A stretch of 64,000 nucleotides of DNA from Gallionella sp. GTDB taxonomy: Bacteria > Pseudomonadota > Gammaproteobacteria > Burkholderiales > Gallionellaceae. Both the position numbers and the translations under genes were made by a program. Numbering within the stretch: position 1 is the stretch's first letter; each line of letters begins with the position of its first letter. The notes under the pieces are model-generated. The model was not told where the DNA came from, did no database searches, and saw only the letters and a list, made by a program, of their open reading frames with translations. Shown piece by piece: positions 43,607-53,493 of the stretch. The stretch spans positions 62,001-126,000 of the forward strand of contig JAQTZW010000002.1 of NCBI GenBank assembly GCA_028687575.1. Reading direction: 5' to 3'.

Positions 43607-44614
43607 ATGAAAAAACAACTGTTGATGCTGATATTGGCTGGTCATGTGCTGGTGGCACAAGCTGGCGAACCGGTTGCTCATCATCGCGGTCATGCCAAGC
43701 ATAGTCACGCGGCGCACACCAAGACCCATGTCAAACACACCCATGCGGTTCATGCCAAGCAGCTACACGCGGCTCACGTCAAGCAGACGCACCAAGTGCA
43801 TGCTCGTGCGGAACAGGAGCGTTTCGCCAAGGTTTCCTACCGGCACGAAGCTACACCCCAGTTGCGTTCATCTATCGCATTGATTTACGACGAAGATTTG
43901 CAAAGCCCACTGTACACCAAGAATCCCGACGCTGTTGCGCCGATCGCCTCTATTACCAAGTTGATGACGGCAATGGTGGTGCTTGATTCACATCCAGACC
44001 TGAATGAGGAACTCAGCGTCGATGTCGCTGATATGGATAGCCTGAAGGGCACGCATTCCCGTCTGGGTGTGGGCACGACTTTTACCCGCAGCGAGATGCT
44101 CAAGTTGGCGCTGATGTCTTCCGAAAATCGCGCTGCTGCGGCACTGGCGCGTAATTATCCCGGTAGTACGCATGCGGCAGTGGCAGCTATGAACGCCAAG
44201 GCGCGTGAATTGGGTATGACCAATACCACCTTCCGTGACCCGACCGGGCTGAATAGCGAGAATGTGTCGACTGCGCGGGACTTGGTGAAGATGGTCGCTG
44301 CCGCCCGTCATTACGCACTGATCCGTGAATACACCACCACCGCGACGCATTTGGTCGAGGGCGCGCGTGGACGCGAGTTGCGCTTCAATAACACCAATCC
44401 ACTGGTCAAGAGTGATTCATGGGACATTGGGTTGAGCAAGACCGGCTATATCAGCGAGGCGGGACGTTGTCTGGTGATGCAGGCGCGCATAGACCAGCGC
44501 CCGGTAATCATCGTGCTGCTCGATTCGGTAGGCAAGAGTACGCGTGTGGGCGATGCCAATCGTGTGAAAAAGTGGATAGAGGCGGTTGGTCCATCTGAAA
44601 CGCGCCGTTTTTAG
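43607..44614 (+). CDS. pbpG: D-alanyl-D-alanine endopeptidase (PBP7 type) with His-rich segment
   Basis: The 335-residue protein is a periplasmic low-molecular-mass penicillin-binding peptidase that cuts peptidoglycan cross-links. Catalytic motifs are S115-I-T-K118, SSEN and SKTGY. A signal peptide covers about 1-20. Unusually, residues 25-65 contain fourteen histidines in HA/HV/HT repeats (e.g. HAKHSHAAHTKTHVKHTH) before the catalytic domain; such a segment could bind zinc, nickel, copper or haem. GGGAG precedes ATG 43607. Confidence 0.92.
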   Translation: MKKQLLMLILAGHVLVAQAGEPVAHHRGHAKHSHAAHTKTHVKHTHAVHAKQLHAAHVKQTHQVHARAEQERFAKVSYRHEATPQLRSSIALIYDEDLQSPLYTKNPDAVAPIASITKLMTAMVVLDSHPDLNEELSVDVADMDSLKGTHSRLGVGTTFTRSEMLKLALMSSENRAAAALARNYPGSTHAAVAAMNAKARELGMTNTTFRDPTGLNSENVSTARDLVKMVAAARHYALIREYTTTATHLVEGARGRELRFNNTNPLVKSDSWDIGLSKTGYISEAGRCLVMQARIDQRPVIIVLLDSVGKSTRVGDANRVKKWIEAVGPSETRRF

Positions 44615-44635
44615 CCGATAGAGGGGCGTTAATCA

Positions 44636-45136
44636 ATGGGTGAGTCGTTATTACTGATTACCTTAATCACACTTATCATTCTGACCATCCGTCGAGCCAA
44701 GCCGGTAGTGCTCGACAATCCTCTGGTGATAGCCCGCCCCGGTCAGTATCATCTGACCTTCGCATCGCAACTCAATCAGGCGCAACGTTTCGTAGAGGCT
44801 GTTGCTGCTCAGTTCAGAGAGTCCGGCGAGCAGTCCGGCGATTTGACAGCACAGTATTTCGAAGTACGTGACCCCAAGGTTCAACCAAAAGATGCCGATC
44901 ATTATTTGCTGGCAATCGCGCAGCGTGATGGCATTTTGTACATACAGGCGATCAATCCACCTCAGCAGTTGGCCGATAACCTCAAGGCGGTGCGCGAGTT
45001 CTCTGAAAAGCAACTCGCCTCGCATCCGATGGCGAATGAGGGGCATGAAGCGCAGTTTGCCCGTTTAACCAAGACAGTCGAGTCGGTAGCTGCGGCAAGT
45101 AATATTGCCGTCGTCAGATTATCTGAGGTCGGTTAG
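44636..45136 (+). CDS. Hypothetical protein with N-terminal membrane anchor
   Basis: The 166-residue protein has a short hydrophobic N-terminal helix (about 3-18: LLLITLITLIILTI) and a soluble alpha/beta domain. I recognise no family or catalytic motif; two YF/YIQ strands and a Gln-rich helical segment are visible. GAGGGG about 10 bases upstream of ATG 44636 supports the start. It lies between the DD-peptidase and the REC-GGDEF gene in the same direction, with small gaps, so it may be cotranscribed with both. Confidence 0.7.
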   Translation: MGESLLLITLITLIILTIRRAKPVVLDNPLVIARPGQYHLTFASQLNQAQRFVEAVAAQFRESGEQSGDLTAQYFEVRDPKVQPKDADHYLLAIAQRDGILYIQAINPPQQLADNLKAVREFSEKQLASHPMANEGHEAQFARLTKTVESVAAASNIAVVRLSEVG

Positions 45137-45171
45137 TCGGTATTGCGGTGCACGTAAATCCAAAGGATATT

Positions 45172-46140
45172 GTGGTAAAAAAACTCAGTAATCTGAAAGT
45201 GCTGGTGGTGGAGGATAGCAAGGTTGCTATCAAATCCATTACCAATCATTTGCACGAGATCGGCATTGAGCCGATGGTCGCGGAGAATGGCAAGGATGCC
45301 GTCGAGCGCTACAGTGCTGAGAGACCCGATATTGTGTTGTTGGACATCATCCTGCCAGATACCAATGGCTACGAGGTTGCCAAAAAGATACGTCGTCTAC
45401 AGGGCAAGGATGATTGGACGGCAATCATCTTTCTGAGCGTAATGGCGAAAGACGAAGACCTTGCCCGAGGTATCGAGGTGGGGGGGGACGATTATTTGCT
45501 GAAGCCAGTCGGTAGTGTCGTGCTTCAAGCCAAAGTTCGGGCGATGCATCGCTTGGTGCAGATGCAGCGCGCGCTGGTCAAACTGGCCGGGCAGTTGCAC
45601 GACGCGAATCAGGAGTTGCAACGACTCTCGATGACTGACGGGCTGACCGGTATTGCCAATCGCCGCATGTTCGACGAGGCACTGGGGCGCGAATGGCGGC
45701 GCTGTCAGCGTCTCAAGAAGCCACTCTCTCTGGTGATACTGGACGTAGACAACTTCAAGCAATACAACGACCGTTACGGCCACCAGAAGGGCGACGATTG
45801 TCTCAAGTTGCTCGCGACGGAATTGGCGCGCTCGGCACCTCGCCCCAGCGATTTGGTGGCGCGTTACGGTGGCGAAGAGTTTGTCATGATACTGGGCGAT
45901 ACCGATGAAGACGGCGCGACTTGGGTGGCCAATCGTATCTGTCAGCGTATAGCTGGACTTAAGTTGCCGCACGAGGTGTCCAGTCACGCTGTGGTAACGG
46001 TCAGTTGCGGCATATCCAGCGTCTGGCCGGTACGGGAGATGAACGCCGAAATTTTGCTTAAGTCAGCGGATAGCGCGTTGTATGAGGCCAAGAAGCGCGG
46101 CAGAAACCGGGTGGTTTATCTGGAGTACGGCAAGAGCTGA
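45172..46140 (+). CDS. Response regulator diguanylate cyclase (REC-GGDEF)
   Basis: The 322-residue protein has a receiver domain (about 8-125: VVEDSKVA, phospho-acceptor in LLDIILPD, LLKPVG) and a GGDEF domain (about 150-315) with an active-site GGEEF. An inhibitory I-site, RPSD, lies five residues before GGEEF, so product inhibition by c-di-GMP is expected. The GTG at 45172 with AAAGGA close upstream is preferred to the GTG at 45148. The cognate kinase is not adjacent. Confidence 0.92.
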   Translation: MVKKLSNLKVLVVEDSKVAIKSITNHLHEIGIEPMVAENGKDAVERYSAERPDIVLLDIILPDTNGYEVAKKIRRLQGKDDWTAIIFLSVMAKDEDLARGIEVGGDDYLLKPVGSVVLQAKVRAMHRLVQMQRALVKLAGQLHDANQELQRLSMTDGLTGIANRRMFDEALGREWRRCQRLKKPLSLVILDVDNFKQYNDRYGHQKGDDCLKLLATELARSAPRPSDLVARYGGEEFVMILGDTDEDGATWVANRICQRIAGLKLPHEVSSHAVVTVSCGISSVWPVREMNAEILLKSADSALYEAKKRGRNRVVYLEYGKS

Positions 46141-46204
46141 GGCTGTTGATCACCCCGTCCGGTGTTTGGCTACACTCGCCTGGTCCGACCTCAAGATTTT
46201 CTGC

Positions 46205-47323
46205 TTACAATAAAACCAGATTGTCGCGGTGGATGATCTCGGCATCGCCACCGTAACCTAGCAGGCTGTCTATCTCGCTGCTGGCATGGCGCGCGATGAG
46301 CTGTGCTTCTTCAGCACTGTAGTTGATCAAGCCACGTGCGATGTCTATCCCCTGTTCACTGACGCAGGCTACCACTGCCCCGCGCTGGAATGTGCCAAAC
46401 ACGGCTTTCACGCCTATCGGCAACAGACTCTTGCCAGCATTGCGCAACGCGTTGATCGCACCATCATCCAACACCAGTTTTCCCGAGACTTGCAGGTGGC
46501 CGGCCAGCCATTGCTTGCGTGCGGCCAGGCTCATGGTAGGTGCGGTGAGTAGTGTGCCTATGCTGGTGCCGTCAAACAGCCGTAACAGCACATCAGGCTC
46601 GTGGCCGGAGGCAATGACGGTGTGTGCGCCGCTGTGTGCTGCCCGTTTGGCGGCCAGTATCTTGGTAATCATCCCGCCGCGTCCGATAGCGCTTCCCGCG
46701 CCTCCCGCCATGCTTTCCAGTTGAGCATCGCCTGCCTGTGCTGTTTGCACCAGCGTGGCACTTGCATCCTTGCGTGGGTCGGCGGTATACAGTCCATCCT
46801 GATCGGTCAGGATGACCAATGCATCGGCATCTATCAGGTTGGTGACCAGTGCGCCCAGCGTATCGTTGTCGCCGAATTTGATTTCATCGGTCACCACGGT
46901 ATCGTTCTCGTTGATGATGGGGATGACGCGCAAGCCTAGCAGGGTGGTCAGCGTGCTGCGGGCATTCAGGTAACGTTCGCGGTTGGCAAGATCATCGTGC
47001 GTCAGCAGTACTTGGGCAGCGTGCAGGTCATGCTTGCGGAAGCAACTCTCGTAGGCTTGCACCAGTCCCATCTGCCCGACAGCGGCGGCGGCCTGTAATT
47101 CATGTACCGAGGTAGGGCGGGTGCGCCAGCCCAGACGTTGCATGCCTTCAGCAATCGCGCCTGAGGAAACCAGCAGCACTTCATGCCCGCTGGCGTTGAG
47201 TGCGGCGATCTGGCGAGCCCAGTTGCCCAGTGCGTTCAAATCAAGGCCGGCGCCCTGGTTGGTCACCAGGCTGCTGCCCACTTTTACCACGATGCGTTTG
47301 CACTGGGTCAATACGGTTTTCAT
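46205..47323 (-). CDS. proB: Glutamate 5-kinase
   Basis: ProB phosphorylates glutamate as the first step of proline synthesis and is feedback-inhibited by proline. The 372-residue protein shows the amino-acid kinase domain ([50 protein letters not shown]) and a C-terminal PUA domain (about 280-372). It lies directly after obgE (51-base gap) as in many proteobacteria. proA is not in the window. Confidence 0.96.
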   Translation of the reverse strand: MKTVLTQCKRIVVKVGSSLVTNQGAGLDLNALGNWARQIAALNASGHEVLLVSSGAIAEGMQRLGWRTRPTSVHELQAAAAVGQMGLVQAYESCFRKHDLHAAQVLLTHDDLANRERYLNARSTLTTLLGLRVIPIINENDTVVTDEIKFGDNDTLGALVTNLIDADALVILTDQDGLYTADPRKDASATLVQTAQAGDAQLESMAGGAGSAIGRGGMITKILAAKRAAHSGAHTVIASGHEPDVLLRLFDGTSIGTLLTAPTMSLAARKQWLAGHLQVSGKLVLDDGAINALRNAGKSLLPIGVKAVFGTFQRGAVVACVSEQGIDIARGLINYSAEEAQLIARHASSEIDSLLGYGGDAEIIHRDNLVLL

Positions 47324-47374
47324 CGCAAAATCCAGATCAAGAATTGAATAAGGTAAGCCGGTCGGAAAGGTGGC

Positions 47375-48508
<1,134 letters not shown>

Positions 48509-48530
48509 GATTCGCACCAAGCGAAACGGC

Positions 48531-48788
48531 TTACGCTGCTTCGATGGAAACTGTTCTACGCTTGAGCGCGCCCTTGATGGTAAATACCACACGGCCAGTC
48601 ACTTTTGCAAACAGAGTGTGATCTTTACCCATGCCGACGTTCTCGCCGCCGTGGAATTGTGTGCCGCGCTGACGAATGATGATGCTGCCGGCAGAAATCA
48701 ATTCACCGCCGTAACGCTTGACGCCTAGTCGTTTTGAGTGCGAGTCGCGTCCGTTACTGGTACTGCCGCCGCCTTTTTTCGATGCCAT
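48531..48788 (-). CDS. rpmA: 50S ribosomal protein L27
   Basis: L27 reaches the peptidyl-transferase centre with its N terminus. The 85-residue protein begins [27 protein letters not shown], the family signature, with no cleavable leader of the Firmicute type. It follows rplU by 25 bases on the minus strand. Confidence 0.98.
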   Translation of the reverse strand: MASKKGGGSTSNGRDSHSKRLGVKRYGGELISAGSIIIRQRGTQFHGGENVGMGKDHTLFAKVTGRVVFTIKGALKRRTVSIEAA

Positions 48789-48813
48789 GTTGTATGCTCC
48801 TTACGAATTCTAA

Positions 48814-49125
48814 TTACGCGGAAATACCGTCAATGCGGATTTCTGTGTAGTTTTGACGATGTCCCTGATTCTTTTGGTAGTGCTTGCGGCGGCGCATTTT
48901 GAAAATGCGAACCTTGTCGCCACGGCCATGAGAAACGATGGTTGCATTGACGGTAGCACCTTGCAGCAAGGGTTTGCCGACAGACAGCTTGTCACCGTCA
49001 GCGATCATCAGGATCTTGTCCAGAACGATGGCAGCGCCAACGTCACCAGGAATGATTTCAACTTTTAATGTTTCACCGGCAGTAACGCGATACTGCTTGC
49101 CACCGGTTTTAATAACTGCGTACAT
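48814..49125 (-). CDS. rplU: 50S ribosomal protein L21
   Basis: L21 binds 23S rRNA in early 50S assembly. The 103 residues begin [14 protein letters not shown] and carry the C-terminal [17 protein letters not shown] block typical for L21. A strong promoter lies upstream (49164-49191). It heads the rplU-rpmA-obgE-proB gene set. Confidence 0.98.
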   Translation of the reverse strand: MYAVIKTGGKQYRVTAGETLKVEIIPGDVGAAIVLDKILMIADGDKLSVGKPLLQGATVNATIVSHGRGDKVRIFKMRRRKHYQKNQGHRQNYTEIRIDGISA

Positions 49126-49163
49126 AACAACCTCGATTTGATTGCGGTTTTGCGAAAGCGCGG

Positions 49164-49191
49164 ATTATACAGAAAAATCCGGACTCGTCAA
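49164..49191 (-). promoter_or_regulatory. Sigma-70 promoter of rplU-rpmA
   Basis: Read on the minus strand, TTGACG and a perfect TATAAT are separated by 16 bp. Transcription would start near 49157, leaving a short leader of about 30 bases before the rplU ATG. Confidence 0.85.
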
Positions 49192-49239
49192 AAACCTTTT
49201 GTTAAAAATTTATGTGTGACGAATGTGGTCGCTTATTTA

Positions 49240-50496
49240 TTAGCGACGCATGGAGTCGAAGAACTCGGCGTTGTTTTTGGTCGCCTTGATCTTGTCGAGC
49301 AGGAATTCCATCGCTTCCAGTTCGTCCATCGGGTAGAGCAGTTTACGCAGCAGCCAGATACGTTGCAGGATGTCCGGCTTGATCAGCAGTTCTTCCTTGC
49401 GTGTACCCGAGCGGTTGACGTTGATTGCCGGATAGATGCGCTTTTCGGCCATGCGGCGATCCAGGTGGATCTCCATGTTGCCGGTACCCTTGAATTCCTC
49501 GTAGATCACATCGTCCATGCGGCTGCCGGTATCCACCAGCGCGGTGGCGATGATGGTCAAGCTACCGCCTTCCTCGATGTTGCGCGCCGCGCCAAAGAAG
49601 CGCTTGGGGCGGTGCAGGGCGTTGGCATCCACGCCGCCGGTCAATACCTTGCCGGACGACGGAATGACGGTGTTGTAGGCACGCGCCAGGCGAGTGATGG
49701 AGTCGAGCAGGATGATGACATCCTTCTTGTGTTCCACCAGACGCTTGGCCTTTTCCAGCACCATTTCTGCGACCTGCACGTGGCGGGTGGCGGGTTCGTC
49801 GAAGGTGGAGGCGACCACTTCGCCGCGTACCGTGCGGCTCATTTCGGTCACTTCCTCGGGGCGCTCGTCTATCAGTAGCACGATCAGCACCGCATCCGGG
49901 TTGTTGGACGAGATGGAGTGGGCGATGTGTTGCAGCATCACCGTCTTGCCCGACTTCGGCGAGGCGACCAATAGACCGCGCTGACCTTTGCCGATAGGGG
50001 CGATGATGTCAATGATGCGGCCAGTGATGTTCTCTTCCGCCTTGATATCGCGTTCCAGTCGCAGCGGTTCCTTGGGGAACAGCGGCGTCAGGTTCTCGAA
50101 CAAAATCTTGTTCTTGGCATTCTCGGGCGGTTCGCCGTTGACTTTGTCCACCTTGACCAGCGCGACATAGCGTTCGCCATCCTTGGGGGTGCGAATCTCG
50201 CCCTCAATCGAATCGCCGGTGTGCAGGTTAAAGCGGCGGATTTGGCTGGGGCTGACATAGATGTCGTCCGGGCCGGCCAGATAGGAAGTGTCCGGGGAGC
50301 GCAGGAAGCCGAAGCCGTCTGGCAGTATTTCCAGCGTGCCGTCGCCGAAGATGCTTTCGCCTTTCTTGGCGTGGCACTTCAGTAGCGCGAACATCAAGTC
50401 CTGTTTGCGCATGCGGTTGGCATTCTCGATCTTTTCGATGGCGGCCAGTTCAACGAGTTCGGTGATGCTTTTGGTTTTTATGTCAGATAAGTGCAT
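49240..50496 (-). CDS. rho: Transcription termination factor Rho
   Basis: Rho is a hexameric RNA translocase that ends transcription. The 418 residues match the short proteobacterial form. The N-terminal RNA-binding domain contains [18 protein letters not shown], and the ATPase domain contains ASPKSGKT (Walker A) and [17 protein letters not shown], then the arginine-finger region. It lies between trxA and rplU on the minus strand; trxA-rho is a common neighbour pair. The ATG has no clear Shine-Dalgarno. Confidence 0.98.
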   Translation of the reverse strand: MHLSDIKTKSITELVELAAIEKIENANRMRKQDLMFALLKCHAKKGESIFGDGTLEILPDGFGFLRSPDTSYLAGPDDIYVSPSQIRRFNLHTGDSIEGEIRTPKDGERYVALVKVDKVNGEPPENAKNKILFENLTPLFPKEPLRLERDIKAEENITGRIIDIIAPIGKGQRGLLVASPKSGKTVMLQHIAHSISSNNPDAVLIVLLIDERPEEVTEMSRTVRGEVVASTFDEPATRHVQVAEMVLEKAKRLVEHKKDVIILLDSITRLARAYNTVIPSSGKVLTGGVDANALHRPKRFFGAARNIEEGGSLTIIATALVDTGSRMDDVIYEEFKGTGNMEIHLDRRMAEKRIYPAINVNRSGTRKEELLIKPDILQRIWLLRKLLYPMDELEAMEFLLDKIKATKNNAEFFDSMRR

Positions 50497-50658
50497 GGCT
50501 ATGCATGGAGCATGATTGAGGGCTAGGAAGAGGAAAGGGTGTGCAACGGGGGGTGGAACTGTCCACCCGCATGGCCGGGAGTATTTGCTATTACTCGGCA
50601 GTCTTCAGGACTGGCAGGAAGAATTCAGGCAGGCGATGCGGGCGTGACAATAATCGCT

Positions 50659-50985
50659 TTAGATGTGGCTGTCAATAAACGCGGTCAACTGGGACTTGGA
50701 AAGTGCGCCCACCTTGGTTGCCTCAATGTTGCCGTTCTTGAACAGCATCAGCGTCGGAATGCCCCGGATGCCGTATTTTTGCGGTGTCTGCTGATTCTCG
50801 TCCACATTGACCTTGGCGACTATCAGGCGACCGGCATATTCCTTGGAGACTTCATCCAGTATTGGCGCAATCATGCGGCAAGGACCGCACCATTCTGCCC
50901 AGTAGTCCACCAATACAGGCAATTGAGCCTGAATGACTTCTGCGTCAAACGTGCTGTCGGTTACGTAATGTATATGTTCGCTCAT
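50659..50985 (-). CDS. trxA: Thioredoxin 1
   Basis: TrxA reduces protein disulfides with electrons from thioredoxin reductase. The 108-residue protein has the active site W32-C-G-P-C36 and the cis-proline segment RGIPTLMLF. There is no signal peptide, so it is cytoplasmic. It lies upstream of rho in the same direction, with a 160-base gap that has no clear terminator. Confidence 0.97.
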   Translation of the reverse strand: MSEHIHYVTDSTFDAEVIQAQLPVLVDYWAEWCGPCRMIAPILDEVSKEYAGRLIVAKVNVDENQQTPQKYGIRGIPTLMLFKNGNIEATKVGALSKSQLTAFIDSHI

Positions 50986-51116
50986 GATTGGTTTCGCTTT
51001 GAATTAAGGGAAAGATGTGAATGAAATTGTAATGGCTGCAGCGCTTTTCATTTCAGGGTGCATCCTATCTAAAAAATGCAATGCTGTGAAGTGTGATTGA
51101 TGTGGTTTCGCTATTG

Positions 51117-52757
51117 TCACTGCTCCGAATTTGTCTGGCTGTCGTCCTGGGCGCTCCGGTGCTCCGCAAAAAATTTATAGTTGCCTCCGCCATTGTTCTT
51201 GGCGTGATACATGGAGGTGTCAGCCATGTGCAGCAAGGCTTCCAAGTCGGGTGCATCCTGCGGGAACATGGCGATCCCGATGCTCGTGGTGAGTGACAGG
51301 TTGGTCATGCCGAGATCGAACGGTTTGCGGAGATCGGAAAGGATTTTTTTTGCGATGAGTGCGGCGGTGGCGGTTGAATCCAGGCCGGGGAGCAGCACGA
51401 CAAATTCGTCGCCGCTTATCCGGCTGACTGTGTCCGCATCCCGCACCGAGGCTTCCAGGCGTCGTGCAAAGGTTTGCAGCAACAGGTCTCCCACCCCATG
51501 TCCGTAGTTGTCGTTAACGGATTTGAAATGATCGAGATCGAGAAACAGCACGGCCAGCATTTTGTTTTCGCGCAATGCGTTGGCCTGGGATTGCTTGAAG
51601 CGATCCTGCAGCAGCAGACGGTTGGGTAACTGGGTCAGTGCATCGTGGTAGGCCAGGTAGGCGTATTTCTCTTCCATCGTCCTGATCTCCGAAAGGTCAG
51701 AGAAAATGGCGATGTAATTGCACAACTCACCTTGCTGATTGCGAACTTGGCTGATGTGTAGCCATTTCGGGTAGATTTCGCCATTCTTTTTCTTGTCCCA
51801 TATCTCACCACGCCAGACCCCAGCGGTGTTGAGTTGCTCCCAGAGAGCCTGGAAAAATTGCCGGTCATGGCGTTCCGAGGAGAAAATTCTCGGGTTTAGG
51901 CCGATCACCTCGTCCTCCTTGTAGCCGGTGATGATGGTGAAGGCGCGATTGACGGAAACGATGATGTTTTCCTTGTCGGTGATCATCACGGCTTCGCTGT
52001 TGTTGGCGAGGATCTCGTCTGACAGCCGCTGTTGTTCGCGCGCCTTGAGCAATTCCGTGATGTCGTGGCCGAATACGATCAGCAGGTTGCGGCTTCCGTC
52101 GTCATTGAACAGCGGTGTTTTGACGACATCGAAATCGTGCTTGCCACCGTTATGCATCAGCAAACTTTCAAAGCTCCGGGTGGGTTGCCGGTTCTGCCAG
52201 GCGGCTTCATCGGAGTCGGTGCAGTATTCCAGGATGGGGCGATAAGCCGGGGGCAGGAGTTCGGCGATTTCGCTGTCGGTTTTGCCTTGCCAGTCCACAT
52301 TTTCCAGGTCGAATATCTTCAGCGCGGCTTGATTGGCGGTCAGCCATCGGCCAGCGCTATCCTTGAACAGGACGAAATCGGGGGAGGCGTTGATCAGGAT
52401 GCTGAAGCTCTCCTCGCACAGGAAGTTGGAGCTGGAGTGCTGCAGGGTGCCTATGAACTTGTAGCCCTTGCCATAGACTGTGCCGAACAGTTTGTGGGCC
52501 TTCTCGTCGGCAGCGGCAAGCTTGGACTTGATGCCGGAGATGCAGCGCGCGATGCTCGAATCGGAAGTGGAAGCGCCTCCCCAGGCTGCCTGAATGAGTT
52601 GTTCCTTGGTGACCAGCGTGCCGGCGTTGAGGAGTAATTCGACGAGAACCGCCAGTTCCTTTCTTTGCAGTTTGATTTCACCCGCAGTCTTGTGCTGCAC
52701 GCCCGAGATGCTGTCTATGTGAAATCCGTGAAACCCGGCCTGAAATTTTCTTCTCAT
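51117..52757 (-). CDS. Winged-helix / PAS / PAS / GGDEF fusion protein
   Basis: The 546-residue protein starts with an OmpR/PhoB-type winged-helix DNA-binding domain (about 25-105: LQRKELAVLVELLLNAGTLVTKEQLIQAAWG, then KLFGTVYGKGYKFIG). Two PAS domains follow (about 115-235 and 245-360) and a GGDEF domain (about 365-530) with active-site SGDEF at 448-452 and an I-site RDAD (439-442) five residues before it. There is no receiver or membrane segment. A DNA-binding domain of this type on a cyclase is unusual: it could couple c-di-GMP synthesis to promoter occupancy or bind c-di-GMP as a regulator. GGGAA precedes the ATG. Confidence 0.85.
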   Translation of the reverse strand: MRRKFQAGFHGFHIDSISGVQHKTAGEIKLQRKELAVLVELLLNAGTLVTKEQLIQAAWGGASTSDSSIARCISGIKSKLAAADEKAHKLFGTVYGKGYKFIGTLQHSSSNFLCEESFSILINASPDFVLFKDSAGRWLTANQAALKIFDLENVDWQGKTDSEIAELLPPAYRPILEYCTDSDEAAWQNRQPTRSFESLLMHNGGKHDFDVVKTPLFNDDGSRNLLIVFGHDITELLKAREQQRLSDEILANNSEAVMITDKENIIVSVNRAFTIITGYKEDEVIGLNPRIFSSERHDRQFFQALWEQLNTAGVWRGEIWDKKKNGEIYPKWLHISQVRNQQGELCNYIAIFSDLSEIRTMEEKYAYLAYHDALTQLPNRLLLQDRFKQSQANALRENKMLAVLFLDLDHFKSVNDNYGHGVGDLLLQTFARRLEASVRDADTVSRISGDEFVVLLPGLDSTATAALIAKKILSDLRKPFDLGMTNLSLTTSIGIAMFPQDAPDLEALLHMADTSMYHAKNNGGGNYKFFAEHRSAQDDSQTNSEQ

Positions 52758-53134
52758 TTGTTGAATTCCCGGTTAAGCAGGTCTATTGGGTTGCTTTGTG
52801 GAGGGGAAAGGGGTGCTGTCAAGTCGTCATTTCAGATCAGGGTAAAAGTTAACGGATGGTGCGGTCAGTAAAAATCTGATTGCATATTCTTTTACGAATG
52901 TTTGCACAAGCAGTAGCGAAAATCTTTATCGAATTCTTAGTTGTTTACACTGTTGCAGTGCTGAGCGAATGGTATGCCGTGTGGTAACAATATAACCGGT
53001 GGTAAACGGAGGGGTATTGGGATTTGCGGTACAAAATGCGCCGAAATTGGCCGATTGATTCTGGCGCGGCTCTGCTAAAATGTGGAAAATTTTTTGCGCT
53101 GTAGCTGGCGCTGTTCGCTGAATGGAGTGTTGCG
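52758..53134. other. Intergenic region with fdxA promoter
   Basis: About 377 bases lie between the divergent wHTH-GGDEF gene and fdxA. The middle part (about 52850-53000) is AT-rich. An extended -10 for fdxA is present at 53073-53081. I see no ORF, RNA gene or terminator. Confidence 0.5.
53073..53081 (+). promoter_or_regulatory. Extended -10 promoter of fdxA
   Basis: TGCTAAAAT combines the TG extension with TAAAAT. A TTGATT at 53055-53060 is 15 bp upstream, slightly short of ideal. Confidence 0.55.
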
Positions 53135-53458
53135 ATGACCTTTGTTGTTACCGAAAATTGTATCAAGTGCAAATACACGGATTGCGTGGAAGTCTGTCCG
53201 GTGGACTGCTTCCGGGAGGGCCCGAATTTTCTGGTGATAGACCCTGATGAATGCATAGATTGCACGCTCTGTGTCGCCGAGTGCCCTGCAGAAGCCATCT
53301 ATGCCGAGGAAGACTTGCCCGAGGATCAATTGCACTTTGTGGAACTAAATTCCGAACTGTCCAAGCTGTGGACGGTCATCGTCGAAAAGCAGGATTCGCC
53401 TGCCGATGCCGACGAATGGGTGAAGGTTAAAGAAAAACTGCACTTGCTCGAACGCTGA
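53135..53458 (+). CDS. fdxA: Ferredoxin FdxA (7Fe type)
   Basis: This 107-residue ferredoxin carries [3Fe-4S] and [4Fe-4S] clusters. Cysteines at positions 9, 12, 17, 21, 25, 40, 43, 46 and 50 lie in [17 protein letters not shown] and [12 protein letters not shown], the expected 7Fe pattern. The C-terminal 50 residues are acidic and helical as in the AvFdI type. It is monocistronic or leads into the AddB-like gene 35 bases later. The electron-transfer partner is not evident from the window. Confidence 0.94.
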   Translation: MTFVVTENCIKCKYTDCVEVCPVDCFREGPNFLVIDPDECIDCTLCVAECPAEAIYAEEDLPEDQLHFVELNSELSKLWTVIVEKQDSPADADEWVKVKEKLHLLER

Positions 53459-53493
53459 TCCCTATCCCCGACTTCTGTCATTCAGGCAAGCGC

